Shown: piece after piece, positions 10,154 to 17,736 of the stretch
Numbering within the stretch: position 1 is the first letter of the stretch
How the letters are laid out: each line of letters starts with the position of its first letter
NCBI RefSeq assembly: GCF_024170165.1
Contig: NZ_JALJXP010000001.1
Location: 744,001 to 808,000, forward strand
DNA: 64,000 nucleotides
Direction: 5' to 3'
DNA from: Pseudomonas nitroreducens
GTDB taxonomy: Bacteria; Pseudomonadota; Gammaproteobacteria; Pseudomonadales; Pseudomonadaceae
The notes under the pieces: model-generated
Seen by the model: the letters and a program-made list of their open reading frames with translations, nothing else
Told to the model about the DNA's origin: nothing
Databases searched by the model: none
Position numbers and translations under genes: made by a program

Positions 10154-10954
10154 ATGAGCGCTGGCCTGCGCCTTGTCCAGTTGGGGGAGCAGCCCGGCTT
10201 CGAGGTCGCCGGCGCCACCCTCGGCGGCCACCGTTTCGAGCGCCACAGCCACGACGAATTCGTCATCAGCGCCAACCTGCGCGGCGAGGAAAGCGTGTGG
10301 TTGGATGGCCGCACCTTCGACGCCGGCCCTGGCGCCATCACCACCTACAACCCCGGACAGATCCAGGGCGGTGGTGTTGCCGAAGGCCAGCCGTGGCAAT
10401 TCGTCAGCCTCTACGTCGCGCCAGAGCAGCTGGCCGCGATGCTCGGCCTGCAGCGCCTGGAATTCGAGCGCCCCAGCGACCGCCAGCCGATGCTGGCTGC
10501 TGCCATGGCCGACGCCGTCGAGCGTGTGCTGGGTGATGACTCTTTCGTTCGCCAACGCGGCGAGGAGCGCCTGACGCTGCTGCTGGCCGAGATCGCACGC
10601 GCCATGGGCGTACGCCTGCCGCAAGAAGCCAGCGAGAACGGCGGTCGGATTGCCGATCTGCAGGACTGGCTGGCCGCCGATCTGGCGCGACAACCCAGCC
10701 TCGACGAAATGGCGGCCTACATTGGCCTGTCGCGCTTCCACCTGCTGCGCAGCTTCCAGAAGCGGGTGGGCCTGAGCCCGCGGCAGTGGGCCATGCAGCT
10801 GCGCACCCGGCGCGCCCAGGCCTTGCTGCGCGTGGGCCTGCCGGCCACCGAAGTGGCGCATGAACTGGGCTTTGCCGACCAGAGTCACCTGAACCGGCAC
10901 TTCCGCGCGGCCTACGGTGTGTCGCCGGGCCACTTCCAGCGCGCCCTGCGCTGA
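10154..10954 (+). CDS. chpD: ChpD, AraC-family transcriptional regulator
   Basis: A 266-aa AraC/XylS-type regulator. The N-terminal cupin-like sensor region contains HRFERHSHDEFVIS (residues about 27-40) and a PGAITTYNPGQIQGG strand. The C-terminal 100 residues hold two helix-turn-helix units: PSLDEMAAYIGLSRFHLLRS and PATEVAHELGFADQSHLNRH. It starts 7 nt after chpC, so it is co-transcribed with the chemosensory genes. Its target is not visible in the sequence; the adjacent exporter gene chpE is a natural candidate. The sensor half resembles AraC proteins that respond to small amphipathic ligands, which is inference only. Confidence 0.9.
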   Translation: MSAGLRLVQLGEQPGFEVAGATLGGHRFERHSHDEFVISANLRGEESVWLDGRTFDAGPGAITTYNPGQIQGGGVAEGQPWQFVSLYVAPEQLAAMLGLQRLEFERPSDRQPMLAAAMADAVERVLGDDSFVRQRGEERLTLLLAEIARAMGVRLPQEASENGGRIADLQDWLAADLARQPSLDEMAAYIGLSRFHLLRSFQKRVGLSPRQWAMQLRTRRAQALLRVGLPATEVAHELGFADQSHLNRHFRAAYGVSPGHFQRALR

Positions 10955-11028
10955 GCAATCCGGTTCAAGTGCAGCCGCTTTGGCCCAGGCACAATCACGC
11001 CATCGCTTGGTTGATCGAGAGCTGACCC

Positions 11029-11640
11029 ATGACCCTGTTCTTTGCCGCGCTGCTGTTCGGCATCGTCTTTTGCCTGTCCCCCGGCGCAGTCCTCGCGGAA
11101 ACCCTGCGCCGCGGCCTGAAGGGCGGTTTCCGCCCGGCGCTGCTGGTGCAGTTCGGCTCGCTGATCGGTGACGCGGTATGGGCGCTGATCGGCCTCACCG
11201 GGCTCGCGCTGCTGCTGGGGCACGAGACCCTGCGCCTGCCGCTGACCCTGGCCAGCGCGGCCTACCTGGCCTGGCTCGGCGTACAGAGCCTGCGCGATGC
11301 CCGTGAGGTCGGCGTAATGGAGGAGGGCGACAGCGGCGAGCATCACGCCGGGGCCTTTGCTTCCGGGGCCATGCTGTCGCTGTCGAACCCGAAGAACATC
11401 GTCTACTGGGGCGCGCTGGGCGGCGCCATGGCCGGCCTGGTGGACGGCGTGCCGTCGCTGGCGGATTCGCTGGTGTTCTTCGCCGGCTTCATGACCGCCT
11501 CGGTGCTCTGCTGCTTCCTTTGCGCGGCACTGGTGGACTGGCTGCGGCGCAATGCCTCGCCGCGCTGGCACCGGGTCAGCCATGCGCTGTGCGGTGTGGT
11601 CCTGCTGGTGCTGGCGGGGTTGGCATTGCGGGGGATCTGA
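11029..11640 (+). CDS. chpE: ChpE, LysE/RhtB-family amino-acid exporter-like membrane protein
   Basis: A 203-aa inner-membrane protein with about six hydrophobic segments. The N-terminus FGIVFCLSPGAVLAETLRRG is the LysE/RhtB signature (PGP region, here SPGA), and LGVQSLRDARE ends the first helical bundle. The family exports amino acids such as lysine, threonine or homoserine lactone-like compounds; the substrate here is unknown. It is separated from chpD by 74 nt without an obvious terminator, so it probably belongs to the chp operon. The start ATG follows GAGAGCTGACCC, a modest ribosome-binding site. Confidence 0.88.
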   Translation: MTLFFAALLFGIVFCLSPGAVLAETLRRGLKGGFRPALLVQFGSLIGDAVWALIGLTGLALLLGHETLRLPLTLASAAYLAWLGVQSLRDAREVGVMEEGDSGEHHAGAFASGAMLSLSNPKNIVYWGALGGAMAGLVDGVPSLADSLVFFAGFMTASVLCCFLCAALVDWLRRNASPRWHRVSHALCGVVLLVLAGLALRGI

Positions 11641-11666
11641 TCCGCCGGATGCTTCAGAGCACAGGC

Positions 11667-11759
11667 GGTTCGCGAGCAAGCTCGCTCCTACAGCCAGCCG
11701 GAGGGCTCGGTGCGCTTTTCGTAGGGCCGAGGGGGACGCCTGGTTCTTGCTCGCGAACC
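11667..11759. repeat. REP doublet between chpE and rsmE
   Basis: A standard REP unit (TTCGCGAGCAAGCTCGCT core, 11667-11691) faces a longer variant (11721-11759). The variant has the same ends, GTAGG...GCTCGCGAAC, but carries GGGGACGCC plus a short AT-rich stretch in the middle. The pair fills most of the 137-bp gap between the convergent genes chpE and rsmE. The same variant recurs at 26410-26449. Confidence 0.8.
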
Positions 11760-11777
11760 CGCCCTACGCCGAAGCGC

Positions 11778-12497
11778 TTAGAAATCGCCCCAAAGCTGCT
11801 GCGCCACACTCAGCGCCACCACCGGAGCAGTCTCGGTGCGCAGCACGCGCGGGCCGAGGCGAGCAGCGTGGAATCCGGCGCTCTTGGCCTGCTCCACTTC
11901 CGCATCGCTCAAGCCGCCTTCCGGGCCGATCAGGAAAGCCAGGCTGGACGGCTTGTCATGGCTGGTCAGCGGTTCGGCTACCGGGTGCAGCACCAGCTTG
12001 AGTTGCGCCTCGCAGCTCGCCAGCCATTCGCCGAGGGTGACCGGCGCGTTGAGCACCGGCAGCACCGAGCGGCCGCATTGTTCGCAGGCGCTGATCGCCA
12101 CCTGGCGCCAGTGGGCCATGCGCTTGTCGGCGCGTTCGTCCTTCAGGCGCACTTCGCAGCGTTCGCTGACGACCGGGGTGATCTCGCTGGCGCCCAGTTC
12201 GGTGGCCTTCTGGATTGCCCAGTCCATGCGCTCGCCACGGGACAGGCCCTGTCCCAGATGGGTGTGCAGCGGCGATTCGGCCTGGCCGTCGAAGGCTTCG
12301 CGCAATTCCACGCGGACGTTCTTCTTGCCCACTTCGATCAGCTCGCCCAGGTACTCGCGGCCCGAGCCGTCGAACAGCTGCACGGCGTCGCCGGCCGTGT
12401 GCCGCAGCACGCGGCCGATGTAGTGGGCCTGGGCTTCGGGCAGCTCGTGCTGGCCGAGGGAGAGCGGGGCGTCGATGAAAAAGCGGGAGAGGCGCAT
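11778..12497 (-). CDS. rsmE: RsmE, 16S rRNA m3U1498 methyltransferase
   Basis: A SPOUT-class methyltransferase of 239 aa that methylates N3 of U1498 in 16S rRNA. The N-terminal PUA-like part begins MRLSRFFIDAPLSLG and includes HYIGRVLRHTAGDAVQLFDG. The C-terminal trefoil-knot SAM site shows LAFLIGPEGGLSDAEVEQAK and RLGPRVLRTETAPVVAL, both diagnostic for RsmE. The ATG at 12497 is preferred to an in-frame TTG two codons upstream because the known Pseudomonas proteins start MRLSRFF. It lies downstream of bioA on the same strand, separated by 78 bp that contain a strong inverted repeat. A second RsmE-family gene lies at 28673-29380. Confidence 0.95.
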   Translation of the reverse strand: MRLSRFFIDAPLSLGQHELPEAQAHYIGRVLRHTAGDAVQLFDGSGREYLGELIEVGKKNVRVELREAFDGQAESPLHTHLGQGLSRGERMDWAIQKATELGASEITPVVSERCEVRLKDERADKRMAHWRQVAISACEQCGRSVLPVLNAPVTLGEWLASCEAQLKLVLHPVAEPLTSHDKPSSLAFLIGPEGGLSDAEVEQAKSAGFHAARLGPRVLRTETAPVVALSVAQQLWGDF

Positions 12498-12508
12498 GGT
12501 CAAGGATT

Positions 12509-12566
12509 CAGGCAGCAGGCGACAGGCTGGCCAGTGTATCGCCTGCAGCCTGTCGCCTGAAGCCTG
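12509..12566 (-). terminator. Interrupted inverted repeat between bioA and rsmE
   Basis: Perfect 13-bp arms (12516-12528 CAGGCGACAGGCT and 12547-12559) extend by five more pairs after a two-base bulge. The hairpin lies 10 nt past the bioA stop in the transcribed direction and just before rsmE. There is no U-run, so it may be an attenuator, an mRNA-stabilising stem or a REP-like element rather than a full terminator. Confidence 0.5.
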
Positions 12567-12575
12567 CCGCGGCTA

Positions 12576-13985
12576 TCAGCCCGGATCGCGATGCTCGGGG
12601 AAGCGCTCGCTGACCGCCACGCTCACGCTCACGCTGTCGCGGGTGGCGATGTCGATGCCTTCGCTGGCGACCTCGGCGAGGAAGTCGATCTGCTCGGGGG
12701 TGATGATGTACGGCGGCAGGAAGTACACCACGCTGCCCAGCGGGCGCAGCAGCGCGCCGCGCTCCAGGCCGTGCTGGAAGACCTTCAGGCCGCGACGTTC
12801 CTGCCACGGGTAGGGCGTCCTGCTGGCCTTGTCCTGGACCATCTCGATGGCGAGGATCATGCCGGTCTGGCGGATTTCCGAGACGTGCGGGTGGTCGGCC
12901 AGGTGCGCGGTGGCGCTGGCCATCCTCGCCGCCAGGGCCTTGTTGGCCTCGATGACGTTGTCCTGCTCGAAGATGTCCAGGGTCGCCAGCGCGGCGGCGC
13001 AGGCCAGCGGGTTGCCGGTGTAGGTGTGCGAATGGAGGAAGGCGCGCAGGGTGGCGTAGTCGTCGTAGAAGGCCTGGTAGACCTTGTCGGTGGTGAGCAC
13101 CGCGCTCATCGCCAGGTAGCCGCCGGTCAGCGCCTTGGACAGGACGAGGAAGTCCGGGGTGATGCCAGCCTGTTCGCAGGCGAACATCGTGCCGGTACGG
13201 CCGAAGCCGACGGCGATCTCGTCGTGGATCAGGTGTACGCCGTAGCGGTCGCAGGCCTCGCGCAACAGCTTGAGGTAGACCGGGTGGTACATGCGCATGC
13301 CGCCGGCGCCCTGCACCAGCGGCTCGACAATCACTGCCGCCACTTCTTTATGGTGCTGCTCCAGTGCCTGCTCCATGGCGGCGAACATCGTCCGCGAGTG
13401 TTCCTCCCAGCTCACGCCTTCGGGGCGCAGGTAGCAGTCGGGGGTCGGCACCTTGATGGTGTCCATCAGCAGCGACTTGTAGGTCTCGGTGAACAGCGCC
13501 ACGTCGCCCACCGACATCGCCGCCACGGTTTCGCCGTGGTAGCTGTTGGTCAGGGTGATGAAGCGCTTCTTCTCCGGCTGGCCGAGGTTGTGCCAGTAGT
13601 GGTAGCTCATCTTCAGCGCCACTTCGATGCCGGCCGAGCCGCTGTCGGCGTAGAACACGCGGGAGAAGCCGGCCGGCGCCAGGCGCAGCAGGCGCTCGGA
13701 CAGCTCGATCACCGGTTGGTGGCTGAAGCCGGCGAGGATCACGTGCTCCAGCTGGTCCACCTGGTCCTTGATGCGCTGGTTGATGCGCGGGTTGGCGTGG
13801 CCGAAGACGTTGACCCACCAGGAGCTGACCGCGTCCATGTAGCGCTTGCCTTCGAAGTCCTCCAGCCAGATGCCCTCGCCACGGCGGATCGGGATCACCG
13901 GCAGGCGTTCGTGGTCTTTCATCTGGGTGCAGGGGTGCCACAGCACCTCGAGATCGCGCTGCATCCACTCGGCATTCAGGCCCAT
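12576..13985 (-). CDS. bioA: BioA, adenosylmethionine-8-amino-7-oxononanoate aminotransferase
   Basis: A class III PLP-dependent transaminase of 469 aa in biotin synthesis, converting KAPA to DAPA with SAM as amino donor. Signatures in order: WHPCTQMKDHE near the N-terminus (BioA-type, part of the substrate site), VSSWWVNVFGHANPRI, the SYHGET motif, HLIHDEIAVGFGRTG with the cofactor Asp, and the Schiff-base Lys in LVLSKALTGGYLAMS. The ATG at 13985 is preceded by GAGGAG 9 nt upstream, and MGLNAEWMQRDLEVLWHPC matches family N-termini; the reading continues 26 codons further upstream without support. It stands apart from other bio genes, as in P. aeruginosa. Confidence 0.96.
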   Translation of the reverse strand: MGLNAEWMQRDLEVLWHPCTQMKDHERLPVIPIRRGEGIWLEDFEGKRYMDAVSSWWVNVFGHANPRINQRIKDQVDQLEHVILAGFSHQPVIELSERLLRLAPAGFSRVFYADSGSAGIEVALKMSYHYWHNLGQPEKKRFITLTNSYHGETVAAMSVGDVALFTETYKSLLMDTIKVPTPDCYLRPEGVSWEEHSRTMFAAMEQALEQHHKEVAAVIVEPLVQGAGGMRMYHPVYLKLLREACDRYGVHLIHDEIAVGFGRTGTMFACEQAGITPDFLVLSKALTGGYLAMSAVLTTDKVYQAFYDDYATLRAFLHSHTYTGNPLACAAALATLDIFEQDNVIEANKALAARMASATAHLADHPHVSEIRQTGMILAIEMVQDKASRTPYPWQERRGLKVFQHGLERGALLRPLGSVVYFLPPYIITPEQIDFLAEVASEGIDIATRDSVSVSVAVSERFPEHRDPG

Positions 13986-14164
13986 GGCGGTACTCCTCTT
14001 CGTCACTGTCGCTCGCTCAGGTCGGGCAAGCCTATGCAATGCACCTGAGATGAACAAGGACACGTCCTACGACACATGCCGTACGCAGCCGACCAACACG
14101 GCTATTCGGCATTCGGGCGCTCACGTATGCTTCGCGCCTTTGCACTTTTCTGGGGATCTGGTCG

Positions 14165-15643
14165 ATGAAGATGGGATGGCTGCGCGCTGCCGCGTTGGTC
14201 GCTCTGGGGGCGTTCAGCGCAGTGGCGCTGGGCAAGGACAAACAACCGACGGCCATCGTGATCGGTGGCGGTCTCGCCGGCCTCTCCTCGGCCTATGAGC
14301 TGCAGCAGGCGGGCTGGCAGGTCACCCTGCTGGAAGCCAAGCCGCAGGTGGGTGGGCGTTCGGGCCTGGCCACCAGCGAGTGGATCGGCAACAACAAGGT
14401 CCAGCCGACGCTCAATGGCTACCTGAGCACCCTCAAGGTGACCTCGGTGCCGGCTCCTGATTTCGTCCGTACCCCGAGCTACCTGATCGACGGCCTCTAC
14501 TACACCAGCGCCGACCTGAAGGCCAAGATGCCCGCCGTCGCCGCTGACCTGGAGCGCTTCGAGAAGTCCCTGGACGACCTCTCGGCATCCATCGACGATC
14601 CGCTCAATCCGCTGGCGACCAAGACCACCCAGGCCCTGGACGCGCTGACCGTGGCCCGCTGGCTGGACAAGCTGAACCTGTCGCCGGTCGCGCGCCTGCT
14701 GGTCAACCAGCGCATCCGCTCGCACTACGAAGAGCCCTCGCGCCTGTCGCTGCTGTACTTCGCCCAGCAGGGTCGGGTCTACCGCAACGTCGATGACCGC
14801 GACATGCGTGCCTCGCGCCTGCCCGGTGGCAGTCAGGTGCTGGCCCAGGCCTTCGCCAAGCAGCTCAAGACCATCAAGACCAACGCCAAGGTCACCGGCA
14901 TCACCCAGGACAAGGACGGCGTGACCGTCAAGGTCGGCGCCACCGGCTACACCGCCGACTACGTGGTGCTGAGCGTCCCGCTGGCGGCTGTTGGCAAGAT
15001 CCCGATGACCCCCGGCCTGACCGCGCCGCAGCAGTCCTCGATCACCAACATGCCGTACGCCTGGCGCGACCAGATCCTGATGAAGTTCAAGAGCCCGGTA
15101 TGGGACGACAAGTCGCGCCTGTCCGGCGAGATCTTCAGTGACCAGGGCCTGGGCATGATCTGGGTAGAACCGGCGGTGAAGGGCGGCGCCAACGTGCTGA
15201 TCAACCTGTCCGGCGACAATGCCCGCGTCATGCAGGCTTTCGGCGACCGTCAGGTGCTGGAGCAGGTGCTGATCCGCATGAACAAGTTCTACCCGAAGAT
15301 GCGCGGCGCCTATTCCGGCTATGAAATGCGCCGCTACAGCACCGACGCCGGTACCGGTGGCTCCTACGTGACCTACGGCCCGGGCGACGTCACCAACTTC
15401 TGGCGCGTCTGGGAGCGCCCGGTGGGCCGCGTGGTGTTCGCCGGCGAGCACACCGATGCGCTGTACCCGGGCACCATCGAAGGCGCCCTGCGCAGCGGCA
15501 AGCGCGCGGCAAGCCAGGTGCGCGACCTGCAGTCGGGCAAGGCCCCGGTACTGGAAGCCAAGGCTCCGGCCCCGGCTGCCAGCGACAAGCCGGCCGATGC
15601 CAAGGGCGAGAAGAAGGGCATCATGTCCTGGCTGCCGTTCTGA
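14165..15643 (+). CDS. Exported FAD-dependent amine oxidoreductase-like protein
   Basis: A 492-aa flavin monoamine-oxidase-like protein. Residues 1-23 form a Sec-type signal or anchor (MKMGWLRAAALVALGAFSAV). The Rossmann dinucleotide motif IVIGGGLAGLSSAYELQQAG follows at about 31-50, then the second FAD segment LLEAKPQVGGRSGLA. The C-terminal FAD motif is RVVFAGEHTDALYPGTIEGA (about 428-447). The final 45 residues are Ala/Pro/Lys-rich and end in a short hydrophobic KKGIMSWLPF tail. An exported flavoenzyme without a twin-arginine signal is somewhat unusual. Substrate unknown. It diverges from bioA and is followed by a 12-bp GAAA-loop hairpin and then cytochrome b561 and YceI, a grouping I recall as PA0421-PA0423 in PAO1. 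Confidence 0.82.
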   Translation: MKMGWLRAAALVALGAFSAVALGKDKQPTAIVIGGGLAGLSSAYELQQAGWQVTLLEAKPQVGGRSGLATSEWIGNNKVQPTLNGYLSTLKVTSVPAPDFVRTPSYLIDGLYYTSADLKAKMPAVAADLERFEKSLDDLSASIDDPLNPLATKTTQALDALTVARWLDKLNLSPVARLLVNQRIRSHYEEPSRLSLLYFAQQGRVYRNVDDRDMRASRLPGGSQVLAQAFAKQLKTIKTNAKVTGITQDKDGVTVKVGATGYTADYVVLSVPLAAVGKIPMTPGLTAPQQSSITNMPYAWRDQILMKFKSPVWDDKSRLSGEIFSDQGLGMIWVEPAVKGGANVLINLSGDNARVMQAFGDRQVLEQVLIRMNKFYPKMRGAYSGYEMRRYSTDAGTGGSYVTYGPGDVTNFWRVWERPVGRVVFAGEHTDALYPGTIEGALRSGKRAASQVRDLQSGKAPVLEAKAPAPAASDKPADAKGEKKGIMSWLPF

Positions 15644-15661
15644 TCGAACCTGCTCTACCCA

Positions 15662-15689
15662 GACAATGCCGGCGAAAGCCGGCATTGTC
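15662..15689 (+). terminator. Hairpin terminator after the amine oxidase-like gene
   Basis: A perfect 12-bp stem (GACAATGCCGGC and its complement) with a GAAA tetraloop begins 19 nt after the stop. The following GTTTCT is a weak U-tract. Confidence 0.7.
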
Positions 15690-15821
15690 GTTTCTGGCTC
15701 TGGGACGGGCGTTTCAGACCGGGATCTATCTTGTCAGTCGATGTTTCAAAGCAGATTTTTCTGCTTTTATTCGATGGATTAACCGCTAGTCTTGAATTCC
15801 CGTTTTCAAGGATGTCGATCG

Positions 15822-16376
15822 ATGCAATGGCGTAATTCCCCCGCTCGCTACGGACTGGTCAGCCTGCTCCTGCACTGGGGCAGTGCGCTGGTGGTCTTCG
15901 GCCTGTTCGGCCTGGGCCTGTGGATGCGCGAGCTGGACTACTACGACACCTGGTACCACCGCGCCCCGGAAATCCACAAGAGCATCGGCATCCTCCTGGC
16001 CATCGCCCTGATCGTGCGTGTGCTGTGGCGCTTCATCAGCCCGGCGCCGCCGACTCCGGCCAACCACGGCAACCTGACCCGCCTGGCCACCAAGGTCGGT
16101 CACCTGGCGCTCTACGCCCTGCTGTTCGCCGTGATCATCGCCGGCTACCTGATCTCCACCGCCGAAGGCAAACCCATCAGCGTGTTCGGCTGGTTCGACG
16201 TGCCCGCCACCCTGAGCGGCATCACCGACCAGGCCGACATCGCCGGCGTGATCCACCTGTACCTGGCCTGGACCCTGGTGGTGCTGGCCGTGCTGCACGC
16301 CCTGGCGGCGTTCAAACACCATTTCCTCGACCACGATGCGACCCTGGTGCGCATGCTCGGTCGTGCCGCGAAATAA
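15822..16376 (+). CDS. Cytochrome b561-family membrane protein
   Basis: A 184-aa four-helix dihaem cytochrome b561 of the prokaryotic (YodB/CybB) type. Candidate haem-ligand His residues sit in helix 1 ([11 protein letters not shown]), at the start of helix 2 ([10 protein letters not shown]), in helix 3 ([11 protein letters not shown]) and in helix 4 ([15 protein letters not shown]). It may pass electrons between quinones and periplasmic acceptors or act as a superoxide oxidase, as shown for the E. coli homologue. The ATG at 15822 has AAGGA 9 nt upstream; a TTG 10 codons earlier has none. yceI follows 28 nt downstream, a recurrent pairing in gammaproteobacteria. Confidence 0.92.
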   Translation: MQWRNSPARYGLVSLLLHWGSALVVFGLFGLGLWMRELDYYDTWYHRAPEIHKSIGILLAIALIVRVLWRFISPAPPTPANHGNLTRLATKVGHLALYALLFAVIIAGYLISTAEGKPISVFGWFDVPATLSGITDQADIAGVIHLYLAWTLVVLAVLHALAAFKHHFLDHDATLVRMLGRAAK

Positions 16377-16404
16377 CACCTCACCCCAAAGGGAGATTGC
16401 TTCA

Positions 16405-16980
16405 ATGCTGAAGAAGACGTTCGCCGCTCTGGCGCTGGGTACCGCCCTGTTCTCCGCTGGCCAGGCCATGGCCGCGGACTACAAGATCGACAAGGAAGGC
16501 CAGCACGCCTTCATCGAGTTCCGCATCAAGCACCTGGGTTACAGCTGGCTGTATGGCCGCTTCGATGACTTCGATGGTGCCTTCACCTTCGACGAGAAGA
16601 ACCCGTCCGCCGACAAGGTCAAGGTGACCATCAACACCAACAGCGTGAACTCCAACCACGCCGAGCGTGACAAGCACCTGCGCAGCGCGGACTTCCTCAA
16701 CGTTTCGAAGAACCCGACCGCGACCTTCGAATCCACCGGCGTGAAGGCCGACGGCAAGAATGCCGAGATCACCGGCAACCTGACCCTGAACGGCGTGACC
16801 AAGCCGGTCACCATCAAGGCTGAACTGATTGGCCAGGGCGATGACCCGTGGGGCGGCTACCGTGCCGGCTTCCTCGGCACCACCACCCTCAAGCTGAAGG
16901 ACTTCAACATCCAGCGCGATCTCGGCCCGGCTTCCCAGGAAGTCGAGCTGACCCTGTCGGTCGAAGGGGTGCGTCAGTAA
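16405..16980 (+). CDS. YceI-family periplasmic protein
   Basis: A 191-aa secreted lipocalin-like protein. A clear Sec signal peptide ends [12 protein letters not shown] (cleavage after about residue 23). The mature part follows the YceI pattern: [20 protein letters not shown], then [20 protein letters not shown], and [11 protein letters not shown] near the end. Members bind polyisoprenoid or quinone-like lipids in a beta-barrel; this fits the upstream cytochrome b561. The PAO1 orthologue (PA0423, PasP) has been described as a secreted protease, a claim the fold does not by itself support. RBS GGGAGA lies 8-9 nt before the ATG. Confidence 0.93.
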   Translation: MLKKTFAALALGTALFSAGQAMAADYKIDKEGQHAFIEFRIKHLGYSWLYGRFDDFDGAFTFDEKNPSADKVKVTINTNSVNSNHAERDKHLRSADFLNVSKNPTATFESTGVKADGKNAEITGNLTLNGVTKPVTIKAELIGQGDDPWGGYRAGFLGTTTLKLKDFNIQRDLGPASQEVELTLSVEGVRQ

Positions 16981-16992
16981 GACGCAAGGATG

Positions 16993-17022
16993 CGAAAACG
17001 CCGGCGGATGCCGGCGTTTTCG
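16993..17022. terminator. Bidirectional terminator between yceI and mexR
   Basis: A 13-bp perfect stem (CGAAAACGCCGGC / complement) with loop GGAT lies between the convergent yceI and mexR genes. Runs of A on the left and T on the right give a U-tract to transcripts from either side. Confidence 0.85.
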
Positions 17023-17031
17023 TTTGTGCAG

Positions 17032-17466
17032 TCAGTCTGCATGGCCCTGCAGGCACTGCCGCAGGAGCTGGGTGAGGGTGCGTTGCTCCTCGTCGTCCAG
17101 CGGCGCGAACAGACTGTCATGGGTCCGTGCGAGGATGGCCTGGGTGCGCTCGTCGACACGGCACCCGGCCTCGGTCAGGAACAGCTGGAAGCTGCGCTGA
17201 TCGCCAGGGTTGCGCTCGCGCCGCACCAGGCCGAGAGTCTCCATTTCGCGGATCTTGCGGGTTACCAGCGCCTTGTCGCGGCACATCTTGCGACCCAGGC
17301 TCTGCAGGCTCTGGCCGGCATCGGCGCCGATCAGTTCGAGCAGGCGGATGTCCGGCGGCGTGAGGTCGATGCCCTCCGCACACAGTTGGTCCTGGAGGCT
17401 CTCGCGCAAGTGGTCGAGGACCTTCATCAGGGTCTGTGGCAGCTCGGGATTCACGTTGTGGGTCAT
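17032..17466 (-). CDS. mexR: MexR, MarR-family repressor of the mexAB-oprM efflux operon
   Basis: A 144-aa winged-helix MarR protein. MTHNVNPELPQTLMKV aligns with the PAO1 MexR N-terminus, which decides for the ATG at 17466 over one at 17517 that would put the distal operator inside the leader's first codons. The DNA-binding region GRKMCRDKALVTRKIREME and the wing LVRRERNPGDQRSFQLFLT are almost those of MexR. Cys62 (KMCRDK) is conserved. The other redox Cys of PAO1 (Cys30) is here at 29 (DQLCAEG), and two extra Cys occur near the C-terminus. It is divergent from mexA, with two GTTGA-N5-TCAAC operators in between, so autoregulation and repression of mexA are expected. Confidence 0.95.
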   Translation of the reverse strand: MTHNVNPELPQTLMKVLDHLRESLQDQLCAEGIDLTPPDIRLLELIGADAGQSLQSLGRKMCRDKALVTRKIREMETLGLVRRERNPGDQRSFQLFLTEAGCRVDERTQAILARTHDSLFAPLDDEEQRTLTQLLRQCLQGHAD

Positions 17467-17499
17467 CGGCTCGGTCACGGTAAGTCTTGTGTAAATCAG

Positions 17500-17514
17500 G
17501 TTGATCGGATCAAC
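17500..17514. promoter_or_regulatory. MexR operator, site 1
   Basis: Perfect inverted repeat GTTGA-TCGGA-TCAAC, the half-site known for MexR. It lies 34 bp upstream of the mexR start. TTGATC within it could be the -35 of a rightward promoter, with TATTTT (17525-17530) as its -10. Confidence 0.85.
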
Positions 17515-17531
17515 CATTTTTTCGTATTTTA

Positions 17532-17546
17532 GTTGATGTTATCAAC
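17532..17546. promoter_or_regulatory. MexR operator, site 2
   Basis: Second perfect repeat, GTTGA-TGTTA-TCAAC. Its centre is 32 bp (three helical turns) from site 1, so two MexR dimers would bind the same face of the DNA. Confidence 0.85.
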
Positions 17547-17572
17547 TTTGTTCGTCGCCGCGACTGCCTTGC

Positions 17573-17625
17573 GGGAAACCTACTGTGATATCAGCCATTG
17601 GCTAAATCGTTTCAGTAGGTTTCCC
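17573..17625. repeat. 13-bp inverted repeat between the two mexA control regions
   Basis: Arms GGGAAACCTACTG (17573-17585) and its exact complement (17613-17625) enclose 27 bp. That interval itself contains two small palindromes, TGATATCA (17586-17593) and AGCCATTGGCT (17593-17603). It would form a stem in a transcript from the distal mexA promoter, or could bind a regulator. No known motif was recognised. Confidence 0.65.
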
Positions 17626-17640
17626 TCAGGGCTTTCGGAC

Positions 17641-17668
17641 GTTTACAAACACAGCTGAATGTAAGTAT
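17641..17668 (+). promoter_or_regulatory. NalD/TtgR-type operator over the proximal mexA promoter
   Basis: The sequence TTTACAAACA-N4-TGAATGTAAGTAT (from 17642) closely matches the TtgR operator of the P. putida ttgABC promoter as I recall it; NalD is the P. aeruginosa counterpart acting at the proximal mexAB promoter. TTTACA (17642-17647) and TATTTT (17666-17671) could be -35 and -10 boxes 18 bp apart. mexA starts 68 bp downstream of the operator. Confidence 0.75.
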
Positions 17669-17736
17669 TTTTGCCAGCTTTTCCGGACCGGCAAGCCCAC
17701 AGCCAACCCGGATGCTTTGCTCACGAGGATAACGAT

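Noticed and set aside
17467-17517. Upstream ATG for mexR at 17517.
   Set aside because: It would place the coding start against operator site 1, has no Shine-Dalgarno sequence, and adds residues absent from known MexR.
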